Shown here one piece after another: positions 1-7,960 of a stretch of DNA of 64,000 bases; positions within the stretch are counted from its first letter, which is position 1, and the number at the start of each line of letters is the position of its first letter. The DNA is from Streptomyces mobaraensis (GTDB lineage: Bacteria > Actinomycetota > Actinomycetes > Streptomycetales > Streptomycetaceae), in assembly GCF_020099395.1 (NCBI RefSeq), contig NZ_CP083590.1:3162001-3226000 (forward strand), read 5' to 3'. The position numbers and the translations under genes are program-made. A model generated the notes under the pieces. That model saw only the letters and a list, made by a program, of their open reading frames with translations. It had not been told where the DNA came from and ran no database searches.

Positions 1-356
1 TTGCCCTCGGGGTCGGCCATGACCACCCAGCTCCGGCCCGGGCCCTGGCCCACGTCCACCGTGGTGGCGCCAAGGGCGAGCAGCCTGGCCACCTCGTCGT
101 CGGTACTGCGGTCGATCGGGCTGACGTCCAGGTGGAGCCGGTTCTTCACGATCTTGCCCTCGGGCACTCGGATGAACACCAGGGTGGGCGGCATCTGGCG
201 GGCCCGTACCTCCTCGACGGTCGGCTCCCAGGAACCGATCTCGACCTTCCCCTCGATCCGGTCGATCACCTTGAAGCCCAAAACCGCGCACCAGAACGCC
301 GCGAGCCGCTCAGGATCGCGGCAGTCGACGACCAACTCGGTGAACCTACTGGCCAC
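1..356 (-). CDS. VOC (glyoxalase/bleomycin-resistance-like) family protein, partial
   Basis: The gene runs off the left edge, so its C-terminus is missing. The visible 118 residues begin ASRFTELVVDC and contain the RLAAFW...LGF pattern and the NRLHLDV segment typical of Streptomyces VOC-fold proteins (glyoxalase-like domain). These are usually metal-binding dimers of unknown substrate. I chose GTG at 356. A GGGGGAG run lies only a few bases upstream, closer than ideal, and no better in-frame start is seen. The family call is firm and the function unknown. Confidence 0.75.
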   Translation of the reverse strand, partial: MASRFTELVVDCRDPERLAAFWCAVLGFKVIDRIEGKVEIGSWEPTVEEVRARQMPPTLVFIRVPEGKIVKNRLHLDVSPIDRSTDDEVARLLALGATTVDVGQGPGRSWVVMADPEG

Positions 357-470
357 TACTCCCCCAGGCAGTGCGGACGGACGCCCAGTCTAAGAGGCCG
401 CAGATCGCACCCGCCCGCCGAGACACTGTCCGGGCGCCCGGCCGCCGGCCGTGCGGATGTCCTCCGGGGA

Positions 471-1014
471 ATGCCACTGCACCAGTACGGCTACTTCGCG
501 CTGTTCAGCCGGCATGTCCCGGCAGACGACATGATCTCCCGGATCGGCATCAGGCCCGACGAAGTGAGCGTTCACGGCAGTCGGTTCACCGAGCCGGCGG
601 TGGTCCCGGTCGACCATTCGTGGAAGGTCGTGTGCCGAGATCCGGGGCTCCGCGTCGACGAGCAGATCGCCCGCCTCCTCGATCGGCTCCGGCCCCACAC
701 GCACCGCGTCTCCGCCCTCGCCCGCGAGCTGACCGGGACCGGCGGCGGAGCGGTGCTCCAAGTCGTGCGCTACTTCGACGACGACCAGGCCCGGCCGAAT
801 GCCACCGACGCCCCTGTCTCTTCGGCTGGCACCTGGACCGCAACGTTCTGGACTTCCTGGCCGCCACGGCGCCGAACTCGACGTCGACGAATACGACATG
901 ACCGTGACGAGTCCATCGGCCAGGCCGGTGGGTATGGAGCGGCTCGCTGGACGCGCCGGCCCGGCCGCATCCTGCGACCAGGCCCACCGGAAGGTTACGA
1001 AGCCCCCCGGTTGA
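471..1014 (+). pseudogene. DUF4279 family gene broken by two frame changes
   Basis: An ATG at 471 after CCGGGGA opens a protein beginning MPLHQYGYFALFS that reads well to about RYFDDDQARPNATDA (near 825). The expected continuation (LFGWHLDRNVLDFLAAT) is in the next frame, and the last segment (GAELDVDEYDM) is in the third frame, ending at TGA 1012-1014. The joined product matches the small DUF4279 family, whose function is unknown. Each change equals loss of one base, near 820 and near 875. Either the gene is decayed or the sequence has two errors here. Its tail overlaps the end of the convergent toxin gene by 20 bases. Confidence 0.6.
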
Positions 1015-1273
1015 TGACGCGCACGATGGTGATGGTCGGCGGGTCGATGCCTTCCCCATCCGAAACGACGTAACGAACGGCCGACATGGCGACCAGGGCC
1101 GTTCGGTCCCACTCGCCTCCCCCCATGGGCCGCGGAATGGACAAGCCCCCGTAGGGAGCCGGAGCGATCTCGGCGGAAATGGCGGCACTGACGGTCTTCG
1201 CAAGCTGCTCACCCAGCTTGATCAGGTCGGCACGCGCCTCCGGGGTGTACGCGACGCGGTACGCGTAGCTCAC
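995..1273 (-). CDS. RelE/ParE-like toxin of a small type II toxin-antitoxin pair
   Basis: The product is 92 residues, beginning VSYAYRVAYTPEARADLIKL and ending in a beta-rich tail (AVRYVV, TITIVRVI). Size, the N-terminal strand-helix with TPEAR, and the C-terminal strands fit the RelE/ParE toxin fold, usually an mRNA nuclease or gyrase inhibitor. The GTG start overlaps the stop of the upstream gene as GTGA, so the two are co-translated. No catalytic residues can be assigned from sequence alone. The alternative is an orphan RelE-like protein without toxicity. Confidence 0.55.
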   Translation of the reverse strand: MSYAYRVAYTPEARADLIKLGEQLAKTVSAAISAEIAPAPYGGLSIPRPMGGGEWDRTALVAMSAVRYVVSDGEGIDPPTITIVRVINRGAS

Positions 1274-1548
1274 CAACCACGCCCTTCTCGCTCCTGGTAC
1301 CACTCCAGCGGGTGCGCTTCCAAGTGCCCCTCCTGAAATCGACGGACCTGCTCGTCGCCGGAAGGGTCGGCGGCCTCGATCGCGATACCGGACCACAGGG
1401 CCAAGACGTGTGCCCGCTCGGTCAAGGTCGCGCTGCCGATGGCCTTGTCGAACTCTCCGCGCATACCTTCCGGAAGGGCACGCCGGATCTCCGCGCTCGT
1501 ACGCAGACGCTCCGGAGGGCCACACGGACGCTCTGCGGGTGCACTCAT
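1270..1548 (-). CDS. Putative antitoxin partner of the RelE/ParE-like gene
   Basis: This 92-residue acidic protein (MSAPAERPCGPPERLRTSAE...) lies directly upstream of the toxin-like gene with a 4-base GTGA overlap. It has a predicted helical middle (RGEFDKAIGSATLTERAHVLALW) and an acidic, Trp-rich end. Position and size fit an antitoxin, but I see no recognisable HTH or MazE/Phd domain. ATG at 1548 is preceded by GGAG about 8 bases upstream. The antitoxin role is inferred from context. Confidence 0.5.
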   Translation of the reverse strand: MSAPAERPCGPPERLRTSAEIRRALPEGMRGEFDKAIGSATLTERAHVLALWSGIAIEAADPSGDEQVRRFQEGHLEAHPLEWYQEREGRGW

Positions 1549-1607
1549 ACTCTGTGCTCCTTTCTGCCGCATCAATGCCGCAGCACAGCGATCGTACGGC
1601 ACCCGGA

Positions 1608-1931
1608 TCAGCCACTGTGTCCCAGATCACCCACGCCGTACCCGCCCACCGCGGCGCCGGTCAGACCGCCAGCCGCCAGGCCACGGCCCTGGCGCGCCTG
1701 CGGTTGAGACGGCGCAGCCCCGACGCGATCACGGCGGCGGCCGAGCGGTCCGCGCGGGCGGGGGTCGCGGCGCGGCTCCGCGACGACCGCCACCGGACGT
1801 TCCGGCATCAGCAGCGCCGCGTAGTCCGTGAAGCGGCGGGCGCCGCAGTCGCGGCAGCGTTCCTCGCCTCCGCCCCGCTCCCAGCCGGCGCGGTGCCCGC
1901 AGTGGTGGATCAAGCGCCCTACGGCTCGCAT
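1608..1931 (-). CDS. Small Cys-containing hypothetical protein (DUF6255-like)
   Basis: This 107-residue protein begins MRAVGRLIHHCGH. It carries a CGH...CRDCGARRFTDYAALL segment that looks like a four-ligand Cys/His zinc site, followed by a basic low-complexity tail. Its start overlaps the stop of the upstream gene as TGATG, so the two are translationally coupled. The N-terminal half resembles the small streptomycete proteins grouped as DUF6255, which I recall only loosely. No function can be given. Confidence 0.55.
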   Translation of the reverse strand: MRAVGRLIHHCGHRAGWERGGGEERCRDCGARRFTDYAALLMPERPVAVVAEPRRDPRPRGPLGRRRDRVGAAPSQPQARQGRGLAAGGLTGAAVGGYGVGDLGHSG

Positions 1932-2254
1932 CAGTTGCCCCTCCTCATCCCCATCGCGGACGCGGAGTGCGCCACGATCCAGTGCGTGTACACGGCGGCG
2001 GTGGCGTCCCCGCCCCCGGCGGCCCTCCTGACCGCTTCGAGCGCGGCGCACTCGTCGCAGCCGGTCTGGTACGGGCGCAGCCCGGCCGCCTGCCGCTCCT
2101 CGCGGGTCGCGAGGCGGAGGGCCTCGGGCGGAACGGTCCACGACTCGCCGCCGCTCGGGCTCCGCACGTGGACGAGGCCGTCGGCGGCCTCCGCCACCTG
2201 CGCGAGGCGGCCGTCGCGGACGTCCACCACGTAGCTGCCTGCTCTGTATGTCAC
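1931..2254 (-). CDS. Conserved hypothetical protein, streptomycete type
   Basis: The product is about 107 residues, starting near VTYRAGSYVVDVRDGRLAQV. It is a small beta-barrel-like N-terminus (YVVDVRDGRLAQVAEA, VHVRSPSGGESWTVPPEALR) of a kind often found beside XRE-DUF5753 regulators in Streptomyces, followed by an LRPYQTGCDEC segment. The start is either GTG 2254 or GTG 2263, and neither has a strong ribosome site. It is divergent from the XRE gene and coupled to the next small gene. Function unknown. Confidence 0.5.
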   Translation of the reverse strand: MTYRAGSYVVDVRDGRLAQVAEAADGLVHVRSPSGGESWTVPPEALRLATREERQAAGLRPYQTGCDECAALEAVRRAAGGGDATAAVYTHWIVAHSASAMGMRRGN

Positions 2255-2418
2255 TGCCCACACCCCGGAAGTGGCTTGAATCGACCCCTGCGGCCACTTT
2301 GGAGCTCCGAAGTACTTGATTGCAACGTTTCGCTTTAGCGTTACCACTAACGGATTAACTGCCGTATGCGTGCTGACGGTTGCCGTAGAGTCGCCCCGCG
2401 AAACGAGGGGGTGATCAC
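2255..2418. promoter_or_regulatory. Divergent promoter region with a candidate operator
   Basis: This AT-richer gap separates the small leftward operon from the XRE gene. It holds an inverted repeat CGTTA-CCAC-TAACG at 2339-2352 and an adjacent CGCT-TT-AGCG at 2331-2340. Placement between a DUF5753 regulator and divergent genes suggests an autoregulatory site. This is an inference. Confidence 0.35.
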
Positions 2419-3288
2419 TTGTCGGACGCCATTCCCACCCTGATGCGCCGGCGGCTCGGGGCGGAGCTGCGGACCTTGCGGGTCCGGGCAGGATTGAGCC
2501 TTGCGGAGGCGGCCAAGCTGCTCGGCACCTCATCGCCAAGCCTGAGCAAGATTGAGAACGGCAAGCTGCGGAGTCGCCTCGATAGCTTTTTCGCCGTGTA
2601 CGGCTTCGAAGACGAGGTACGGATCGCGGAGATCCGAAGGTTGGCGAAGCTCGCCGAGACAAACCGCCGGAGGGGCCTGTTCACTCAATACAGTGATGTC
2701 ATCGACGACTCGATCGCCGACATCATCGAGCTCGAAGAGCTGGCAAGCCAAGCCGATACCTACGCAGCCCTGGCCATTCCGGACCTGCTGCAGACCGTGG
2801 ACTACGCCTTGGCGGTCATCGAGGCCAGCCGCGCATGGAATACCAGTCGCCAGGTGAGGACCGTCGCCGACCTCCGCATGAAGCGCCAACGGGCTCTGCA
2901 CAACCGTCGGCTCGACGATCTGCCCGTTCCGCCGCTCATGATGCGCTGCGTTTTGGACGAGGCGTGCCTGAGACGCCAGGCAGGACCGCCCGAAGTGCTC
3001 GCAGAACAACTCAAGTACCTGCTGGACGCCTCACAGATGCCCAACGTGGAGATACGCGTCATCCCGTTCGCCGCCGGTGCACACACCAGCGTCAGCGGCG
3101 CATACACCGTCTTCCACTTCGACGAGGGCGTGCCGGTCGTGGCGATCGAGCCGCTGACGACGTCCTTCTGCCTGGATGAGGACACCCACACCGTGCGCTA
3201 CGACTCGGCGTTCAACCAGCTCCGCGAGCAGGCCCTCGACATAGCCGCCTCACGCGACTTCATCAACCGCCTCATCAAGGACTTGTGA
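2419..3288 (+). CDS. XRE-family regulator with DUF5753 domain
   Basis: The protein is 289 residues. An N-terminal helix-turn-helix (about residues 10-65: LRTLRVRAGLSLAEAAKLLG, PSLSKIENG) is followed by the DUF5753 effector-like domain (about 95-280, with LLQTVDYALAV, RQRAL, IPFAAGAH and YDSAF). Such proteins are abundant in Streptomyces, often paired with a DUF397 protein, and some control development or antibiotics. No DUF397 gene is adjacent here. The start is TTG 2419 with GAGGGGG about 7 bases upstream, and no better start is visible. Confidence 0.88.
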   Translation: MSDAIPTLMRRRLGAELRTLRVRAGLSLAEAAKLLGTSSPSLSKIENGKLRSRLDSFFAVYGFEDEVRIAEIRRLAKLAETNRRRGLFTQYSDVIDDSIADIIELEELASQADTYAALAIPDLLQTVDYALAVIEASRAWNTSRQVRTVADLRMKRQRALHNRRLDDLPVPPLMMRCVLDEACLRRQAGPPEVLAEQLKYLLDASQMPNVEIRVIPFAAGAHTSVSGAYTVFHFDEGVPVVAIEPLTTSFCLDEDTHTVRYDSAFNQLREQALDIAASRDFINRLIKDL

Positions 3289-3343
3289 TCAATCGCACGA
3301 AGCACTCCGACGGCCCTGCGCTGAGGGTCGCCGGAGCAGCCGA

Positions 3344-4264
3344 CTACGACTTGTACCAGCCCGGAAGGATCTTCAGTCGCGCGATGTTGATGTCGCACTG
3401 CGACTCGCACGACAGCTTGATGTCGTTCTTTCCGCCGTTGAGTTGAACGTAGTTGAAGGTGTGCGACCACCCGTCACCAGGCCACTTCTTCCAGTTGACC
3501 GTAGTGCTCAACTTCTCGCCGTTGACCCAGAGGGATCCGGTCGCAGCGCCATTCTGCGCGCCGTAGTCCACCCACACTGTGTACTTGCCGGCTTCTGTGA
3601 CCGGCAGGTCCTTCCACTCGATCGAAGAACCCTGCTTCATGGTGACGTAGACGCCGCCCTCCGTGGGCGCGCCCTTCACGTCCTTCGCCGTGGACGCCCC
3701 GCCGCCCAGTTGCAACGTCGCCGCGTCTCGATTGAGGTCCTTGACGGGTTTCGCCGACGGCTTCGTCTCGTCCTTCTTCCCGTCCTTCTTCTCCGTCTTC
3801 TCGGACGGCTTCCCCGACGGCGTCTGCTGCGCCGAATTGTTCTTGCCGTCGTCCCCGTCGCCCTGGTTCGCGTACACCGCCGCGCCGATGCCGCCGGCGA
3901 CCACGACCACCACGGCTATCGCGGCTATGAGCAGGCCGCGCCGCTTCGGGCGCTGCGGGCCCGGGGCGCCGGGCGGGGGGCCGGGGTGGCGGGGGGCGCC
4001 GCCGGGGAGGGTCTCCGGGGCGGCGTAGTGCGGCGTCGGCTGCTGGGGGGCGGGCATGCCCGCGCCGTACGTACCGCCGCCCTGCTGCGGCGTGTACTGG
4101 CGTGAGCCGACCGGCCGGACCTGGTTGTACGACGTACGGGGGACGCCGGGCTGCGGCGCGGACGCAGCCGCGTCGGTGCCCTGGTCACCGCCCTCCGAGC
4201 GGTACAGGTAGCCGAACGGATCCTCGTCCTCCGGCTTTCCGTTGCCGTTGTTACCGGCCGTCAT
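3344..4264 (-). CDS. Membrane-anchored protein with C-terminal carbohydrate-binding module
   Basis: The product is 306 residues. Residues 1-108 are a cytoplasmic Pro/Gly/Gln-rich stretch, 109-132 a single membrane helix, 133-175 a Lys/Ser/Asp-rich extracellular linker, and about 176-306 a beta-sandwich of the CBM6/CBM35 kind (VYVTMKQGSSIEWKDL, GKYTVWVDYGA, LWVNGEKL, NDIKLSCESQCDINIARLKI). It probably binds a glycan in the wall. No catalytic domain is attached. ATG at 4264. The gene converges with the XRE gene, with 55 bases between them. Confidence 0.75.
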   Translation of the reverse strand: MTAGNNGNGKPEDEDPFGYLYRSEGGDQGTDAAASAPQPGVPRTSYNQVRPVGSRQYTPQQGGGTYGAGMPAPQQPTPHYAAPETLPGGAPRHPGPPPGAPGPQRPKRRGLLIAAIAVVVVVAGGIGAAVYANQGDGDDGKNNSAQQTPSGKPSEKTEKKDGKKDETKPSAKPVKDLNRDAATLQLGGGASTAKDVKGAPTEGGVYVTMKQGSSIEWKDLPVTEAGKYTVWVDYGAQNGAATGSLWVNGEKLSTTVNWKKWPGDGWSHTFNYVQLNGGKNDIKLSCESQCDINIARLKILPGWYKS

Positions 4265-4430
4265 CCCCTGTCACTCCCCACGTGATGTGCCGTCCGGCAC
4301 CCACGTTCGTGTAACCGGATCCGCGGCTGTCGAGGCCGGTTCGGCCACCACGGTCCGGCGGCGGTGCCGCATCGGCGCAGCCTACCCCGTGCGGCAAGGG
4401 GCACGCCCTGGCACGGGGGCTACCGGCCGG

Positions 4431-6305
4431 TCACCCGGCCCGCCGGCCGGCCCGGGCGCGGGACCGCTTCTCGACGTACATCCGCTGGTCGGCGGAGCGC
4501 AGCACCTCGTCGGCGGACATGCCGCAGCCCGCCCAGCCGATGCCGAAACTCGCCCCCACGCGCACCGCCCGGCCGTCGACCCGGATGGGCGGGATGATCG
4601 CGTTGCGCAGCCGGACCGCCAGGTCCTCCGCGTCGGCGCGGCCGAGGCCGTCGGCGAGGACGACGAACTCGTCGCCGCCCATGCGGGCCACGGTGTCGCC
4701 GTCGCGGACGCCGCTGCTGAGCCGCCGGGCGACCTCGATCAGCACCGCGTCGCCCGTGTGGTGCCCGAACCGGTCGTTGATCGACTTGAAGCCGTCCAGG
4801 TCGCAGAAGAGGACGGCGAGGCCCTTCTCGCTCTCGTCGCTGTCCTCGTCGAGCGGGACGGTGTGCACGTGGTGGTCGCGGTGGTCGTAGCCGCCGGAGC
4901 CGGAGTAAGCCGCTCCGAAGTCGCCCGCCCCCGTCCCCGCCGGGTAGTCGGCCATGCCGTAGTCCCCCACGGCGTAGTCGCCCGGGCGGTAACCGCCGGG
5001 CGACCGGTCGTCGGCGAGCGCGTCCGGGGCGCGGTCGTGCCCGTACGCACCGTCGCCGCCCGGAATGCCGCCCGGGCCGCCCGGGATGCCGCCGGGTATG
5101 CCCAGCGGCTCGCCGAACGGACCGCCGAAGGGGTCTCCGACGCCCACGACCTCTTCGAAGCCCTCCAGCCGCCCGAAAGGCCCGTGATCGGCCGTGGCGT
5201 GCTGCGGCTCGCTGCCGGGCGGGCGGGCGCAGAGCCGGCTGCTGAGCCGGGCGCGCAGCTCGGCGCTGTTGGGGAGGCCGGTGAGGGAGTCGTGGCTGGC
5301 GCGGTGGGCGAGCTGGAGCTCGTGCCGCTTGCGGTCCTCGATGTCCTCGACGTGGGTGAGCAGGTAGCGCGGCCCCTCGGCGGCGTCGGCGACCACCGAG
5401 TTGCGCAGCGAGACCCAGACGAACGTGTCGTCCCGGCGGCGCAGCCGCAGCTCGGCCCGGCCGCCCTCGGCGGAGGTGCGCAGCAGGGTGCCGATGTCCT
5501 CGGGGTGGACGAGGTCGGAGAACGAGTAGCGGCGCATCTGCGAGGCGGACCGGCCGAGCAGCCGGCAGAGGGCGTCGTTGGCGCGGTGGAGCCGCCCGTG
5601 CTGGTCGCCGCCGAGCTCGGCGATGGCCATGCCGCTGGGGGCGTACTCGAACGCCTGCCGGAAGCTCTCCTCGCTGGCGCGGAGGGCCTGCTGCTCGCGC
5701 TCAAGGCGGACGAGGGCGCGCTGCATGTTGGCGCGCAGCTTGGCGTTGCTGATCGCGATCGCGGACTGGAACGCGTACATCTGGAGCGCTTCCCGGCCCC
5801 AGGCGCCGGGGCGGCGGCCGTTGCTCGGCCGGTCGACGGAGATCACGCCGAGCAGCTCGCCGCCGGCCGCGCCGGCCGAGTACATGGGCGCGAGGAGGCG
5901 GTCCATGGGGTGCCACTCGTCGGGGAAGCGCGGGGCGGGGCCGGTGGTGCGCCATTGCGGGACGTCGTCGTCGTCGAGGACCCAGCCCTCGGTGTACGGG
6001 ATGAAGCGCAGCTCGCCCCAGCGCTCGCCCATGCTGAGCCGGCGCTCCCAGGACACCCGCGAACCGACCCGGCCGGACAGGAACGCCTCGGCACTCGCGC
6101 TCCCGGCGACGGCGGCGACCACGAGGTCACCGTCCGGGCGGACCAGGTTGACCGCCGCGAGCTCGTAGCCGAGCCCGTTCACCACGCCCTCCGCGACGGT
6201 CTGCAAGGTGTCCGCGAGGCTGCGGGCGGTGTTCAGATTCGCCACCGCCTGGTGAACCTGCCGCAGGGTCGTCAGACGCACATACGGCTCCGACTCGGTG
6301 TCCAT
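4431..6305 (-). CDS. cdgB: Diguanylate cyclase CdgB-type (GAF-PAS-GGDEF)
   Basis: The protein is 624 residues. A GAF domain spans about 20-190, a PAS/PAC domain about 205-328, and the GGDEF domain starts at HDSLTGLPN (338). The active-site signature GGDEF is intact at 543-547, and the inhibitory RxxD site (RDGD, 534-537) sits the expected five residues before it, so synthesis of c-di-GMP with product inhibition is predicted. A Gly/Pro/Tyr/Asp-rich insertion of about 135 residues (359-494; bases 4824-5231) splits the first helix of GGDEF from the FCDLDGFKSIN strand. In Streptomyces CdgB feeds c-di-GMP to BldD and controls development. ATG at 6305. A Crp-like box lies 122 bases upstream. Confidence 0.85.
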   Translation of the reverse strand: MDTESEPYVRLTTLRQVHQAVANLNTARSLADTLQTVAEGVVNGLGYELAAVNLVRPDGDLVVAAVAGSASAEAFLSGRVGSRVSWERRLSMGERWGELRFIPYTEGWVLDDDDVPQWRTTGPAPRFPDEWHPMDRLLAPMYSAGAAGGELLGVISVDRPSNGRRPGAWGREALQMYAFQSAIAISNAKLRANMQRALVRLEREQQALRASEESFRQAFEYAPSGMAIAELGGDQHGRLHRANDALCRLLGRSASQMRRYSFSDLVHPEDIGTLLRTSAEGGRAELRLRRRDDTFVWVSLRNSVVADAAEGPRYLLTHVEDIEDRKRHELQLAHRASHDSLTGLPNSAELRARLSSRLCARPPGSEPQHATADHGPFGRLEGFEEVVGVGDPFGGPFGEPLGIPGGIPGGPGGIPGGDGAYGHDRAPDALADDRSPGGYRPGDYAVGDYGMADYPAGTGAGDFGAAYSGSGGYDHRDHHVHTVPLDEDSDESEKGLAVLFCDLDGFKSINDRFGHHTGDAVLIEVARRLSSGVRDGDTVARMGGDEFVVLADGLGRADAEDLAVRLRNAIIPPIRVDGRAVRVGASFGIGWAGCGMSADEVLRSADQRMYVEKRSRARAGRRAG

Positions 6306-6426
6306 AGCTCGCTCTCCCCCGAGACCTCGACAGCGACTCTCCAGATTTTCTTGTCGTCCGATTACACGGCCACTGAATCACAGGGAGCTGACAACTCGGT
6401 ACACAGGGTCAACAAATAGGGCCTTC

Positions 6427-6442
6427 TGTGACTCATGTCACA
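6427..6442. promoter_or_regulatory. Crp-type binding site upstream of cdgB
   Basis: TGTGA-N6-TCACA is a perfect inverted repeat. It also fits the streptomycete Crp motif GTG-N6-GNCAC. It lies 122 bases upstream of the cdgB start and 266 upstream of the flavin reductase, so cdgB is the likelier target. Confidence 0.55.
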
Positions 6443-6650
6443 GTGCGTAACGACGCCCCTTACCTTGCGTTCGCAGTCGTCCTACGGTTCTGGTCCGCAA
6501 ATAAGGCAGAGCCTGCCGCGTTTTCCGACGGTAATTCCGGGCCTTTACGAGGAGATCGACGAGGTCAGAGGCGGTACGAACAGGTGACCGAATGACGGGA
6601 CGGAAACCCGTCCGGAACATCCCGGGGCCACCCGAGGGCCTAGTCCGCAA

Positions 6651-6669
6651 TACCAGGACGGTCCTGGTA
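6651..6669. promoter_or_regulatory. Perfect 9-1-9 inverted repeat, candidate operator
   Basis: TACCAGGACGGTCCTGGTA is a perfect inverted repeat with a one-base centre. It lies 39 bases before the first possible start of the flavin reductase gene and just upstream of a TAGCGT -10-like hexamer (6703-6708). Symmetry and spacing suit a dimeric repressor. No regulator gene is adjacent. Confidence 0.5.
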
Positions 6670-6707
6670 CCGCAGCCCGATGCAGCGGTTCGTCACGGGC
6701 GGCTAGC

Positions 6708-7268
6708 GTGCGTCGTGTGTTGCAGACGACTTCGCCCACCGAGGCCCGCATACCGCATGCTGACGGTGTGACCGCCGAGGAATTCCGCGCCGCCCTCGCC
6801 CGCCTGGCGGCGGGCGTGGTCCTGGTGACCGCGCACGACCCCGACGACGGCCCCCGCGGCGAGGACGTCGGCATGACGGCGACGGCGTTCCTCTCCGTAT
6901 CCCTGGACCCACCCCTCGTGATGGTGAGCGTTCGCAACGACTCCCGGATGGAGGAGCTGCTCGCCCGGCAGCCCCTCTGGGCGGTCTCCCTGCTCGCCGA
7001 GAGCCAGCGGCAGGTCGCCGGACGGTTCGCGATGAAGGGACGGGTCAGCGACCGGCTCCTCTTCGAGGACCTCCCGCACGACCGCGGCGAGCTCTCCGGC
7101 TCCCCGCTCGTCCGGGGCGCCCTCGCGGTACTGGAGTGCCGGACGGAACAGCGGGTGGTCGCGGGCGACCACACCCTCTTCATCGGCCGCGTCCTGAAGG
7201 CCGCCGCCTCGACGACGGAGAGCGGACCGCTGACGTACTTCAAAGGGCGGTACCGGCACCTGTCGTGA
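6708..7268 (+). CDS. Flavin reductase family protein
   Basis: The protein is 186 residues. It has the FMN-binding split-barrel flavin reductase fold: FRAALARLAAGVVLVTA, GMTATAFLSVSLDPPLVMVSV, the RQPLWAVSLL strand, and a GDHTLFIGRV end. Such enzymes supply reduced FMN to a monooxygenase, but no monooxygenase is adjacent. Starts are GTG 6708 or GTG 6717. A TAGCGT hexamer at 6703-6708 raises the possibility of a leaderless transcript starting at 6717. An inverted repeat lies just upstream. Confidence 0.88.
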   Translation: MRRVLQTTSPTEARIPHADGVTAEEFRAALARLAAGVVLVTAHDPDDGPRGEDVGMTATAFLSVSLDPPLVMVSVRNDSRMEELLARQPLWAVSLLAESQRQVAGRFAMKGRVSDRLLFEDLPHDRGELSGSPLVRGALAVLECRTEQRVVAGDHTLFIGRVLKAAASTTESGPLTYFKGRYRHLS

Positions 7269-7302
7269 ACGCGCGGCGCGGACCGGCCCCCGGACCGGAC
7301 CC

Positions 7303-7731
7303 TCAGCCCCAGTCCCGCGCGGAGCGCCCCCGCTTCGTCTCCGCGCGCTGCTTCTTCTCCCGCAGCCGCCGCTCGTTGATGCCGCGCGGTATGCGCGTCG
7401 GCTTCCGCGGCTTCGGCGGCGGCGCGGTGGCCTCGGCCAGCAGCGCGGCCAGCCGGACGGCCGCCGCCTCCCGGTTGCGCCACTGCGAACGGTGCTCCGA
7501 CGCCCGTACGGTCACCACCCCGCCCACCAGCCGGCCCGCGAGCCGCTCCAGGGCGCGCTCCTTCCACACGGCGGGCAGGGCGTCGGTGGCGGCGAGGTCG
7601 AAGCGCAGCTCCACCTGGCTGTCGCTGGTGTTGACGTGCTGCCCGCCCGGCCCGGAGGAGCGCGAGAAGCGCCAGACGAGCTCCGCCTCGGGCAGGCTGA
7701 CGGCACCGCGGATGACGTAGGGACCGGACAT
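7303..7731 (-). CDS. arfB: ArfB-like alternative peptidyl-tRNA hydrolase / ribosome rescue factor
   Basis: The product is 142 residues with the catalytic GGQ at 29-31 in SSGPGGQHVNTSDSQVEL, the hallmark of codon-independent release factors. The tail is basic (KPRKPTRIPRGINERRLREKKQR), as needed to enter the empty mRNA channel of a stalled ribosome. It lacks the codon-recognition domain of RF1/RF2, which fits ArfB (YaeJ). ATG 7731 follows a GGGGG run that is close to the start. It converges with the flavin reductase gene. Confidence 0.85.
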   Translation of the reverse strand: MSGPYVIRGAVSLPEAELVWRFSRSSGPGGQHVNTSDSQVELRFDLAATDALPAVWKERALERLAGRLVGGVVTVRASEHRSQWRNREAAAVRLAALLAEATAPPPKPRKPTRIPRGINERRLREKKQRAETKRGRSARDWG

Positions 7732-7960
7732 GCCCCCATCGTCCCCCGTCCGGTCCGCCCGCGTCACCTCGTTATGCCCCACGTTATGCCCCGCTCCGCG
7801 CCGGGGCCGCGGGGCCGCCGTCCCCGACCGGCCATCAGAAACCGGTAAAGAAAGTAAAGCGGGATGGAACCCCACCCCCCTCAGTCGGCGTTATCCCGGG
7901 TGACGGGACCGTGTGGCAGCAGCACCCGGTCCGCGAGTCGACGAGAAAGGGATCACCCCC

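Noticed and set aside
4242..6419. 725-residue open frame opposite the diguanylate cyclase gene
   Set aside because: It is a GC-bias shadow of cdgB with Ala/Val/Gly/Arg composition and no recognisable domain.
6306..6420. BldD box upstream of cdgB
   Set aside because: BldD control of cdgB is known in other species, but the best match here has several mismatches, so I do not place a site.
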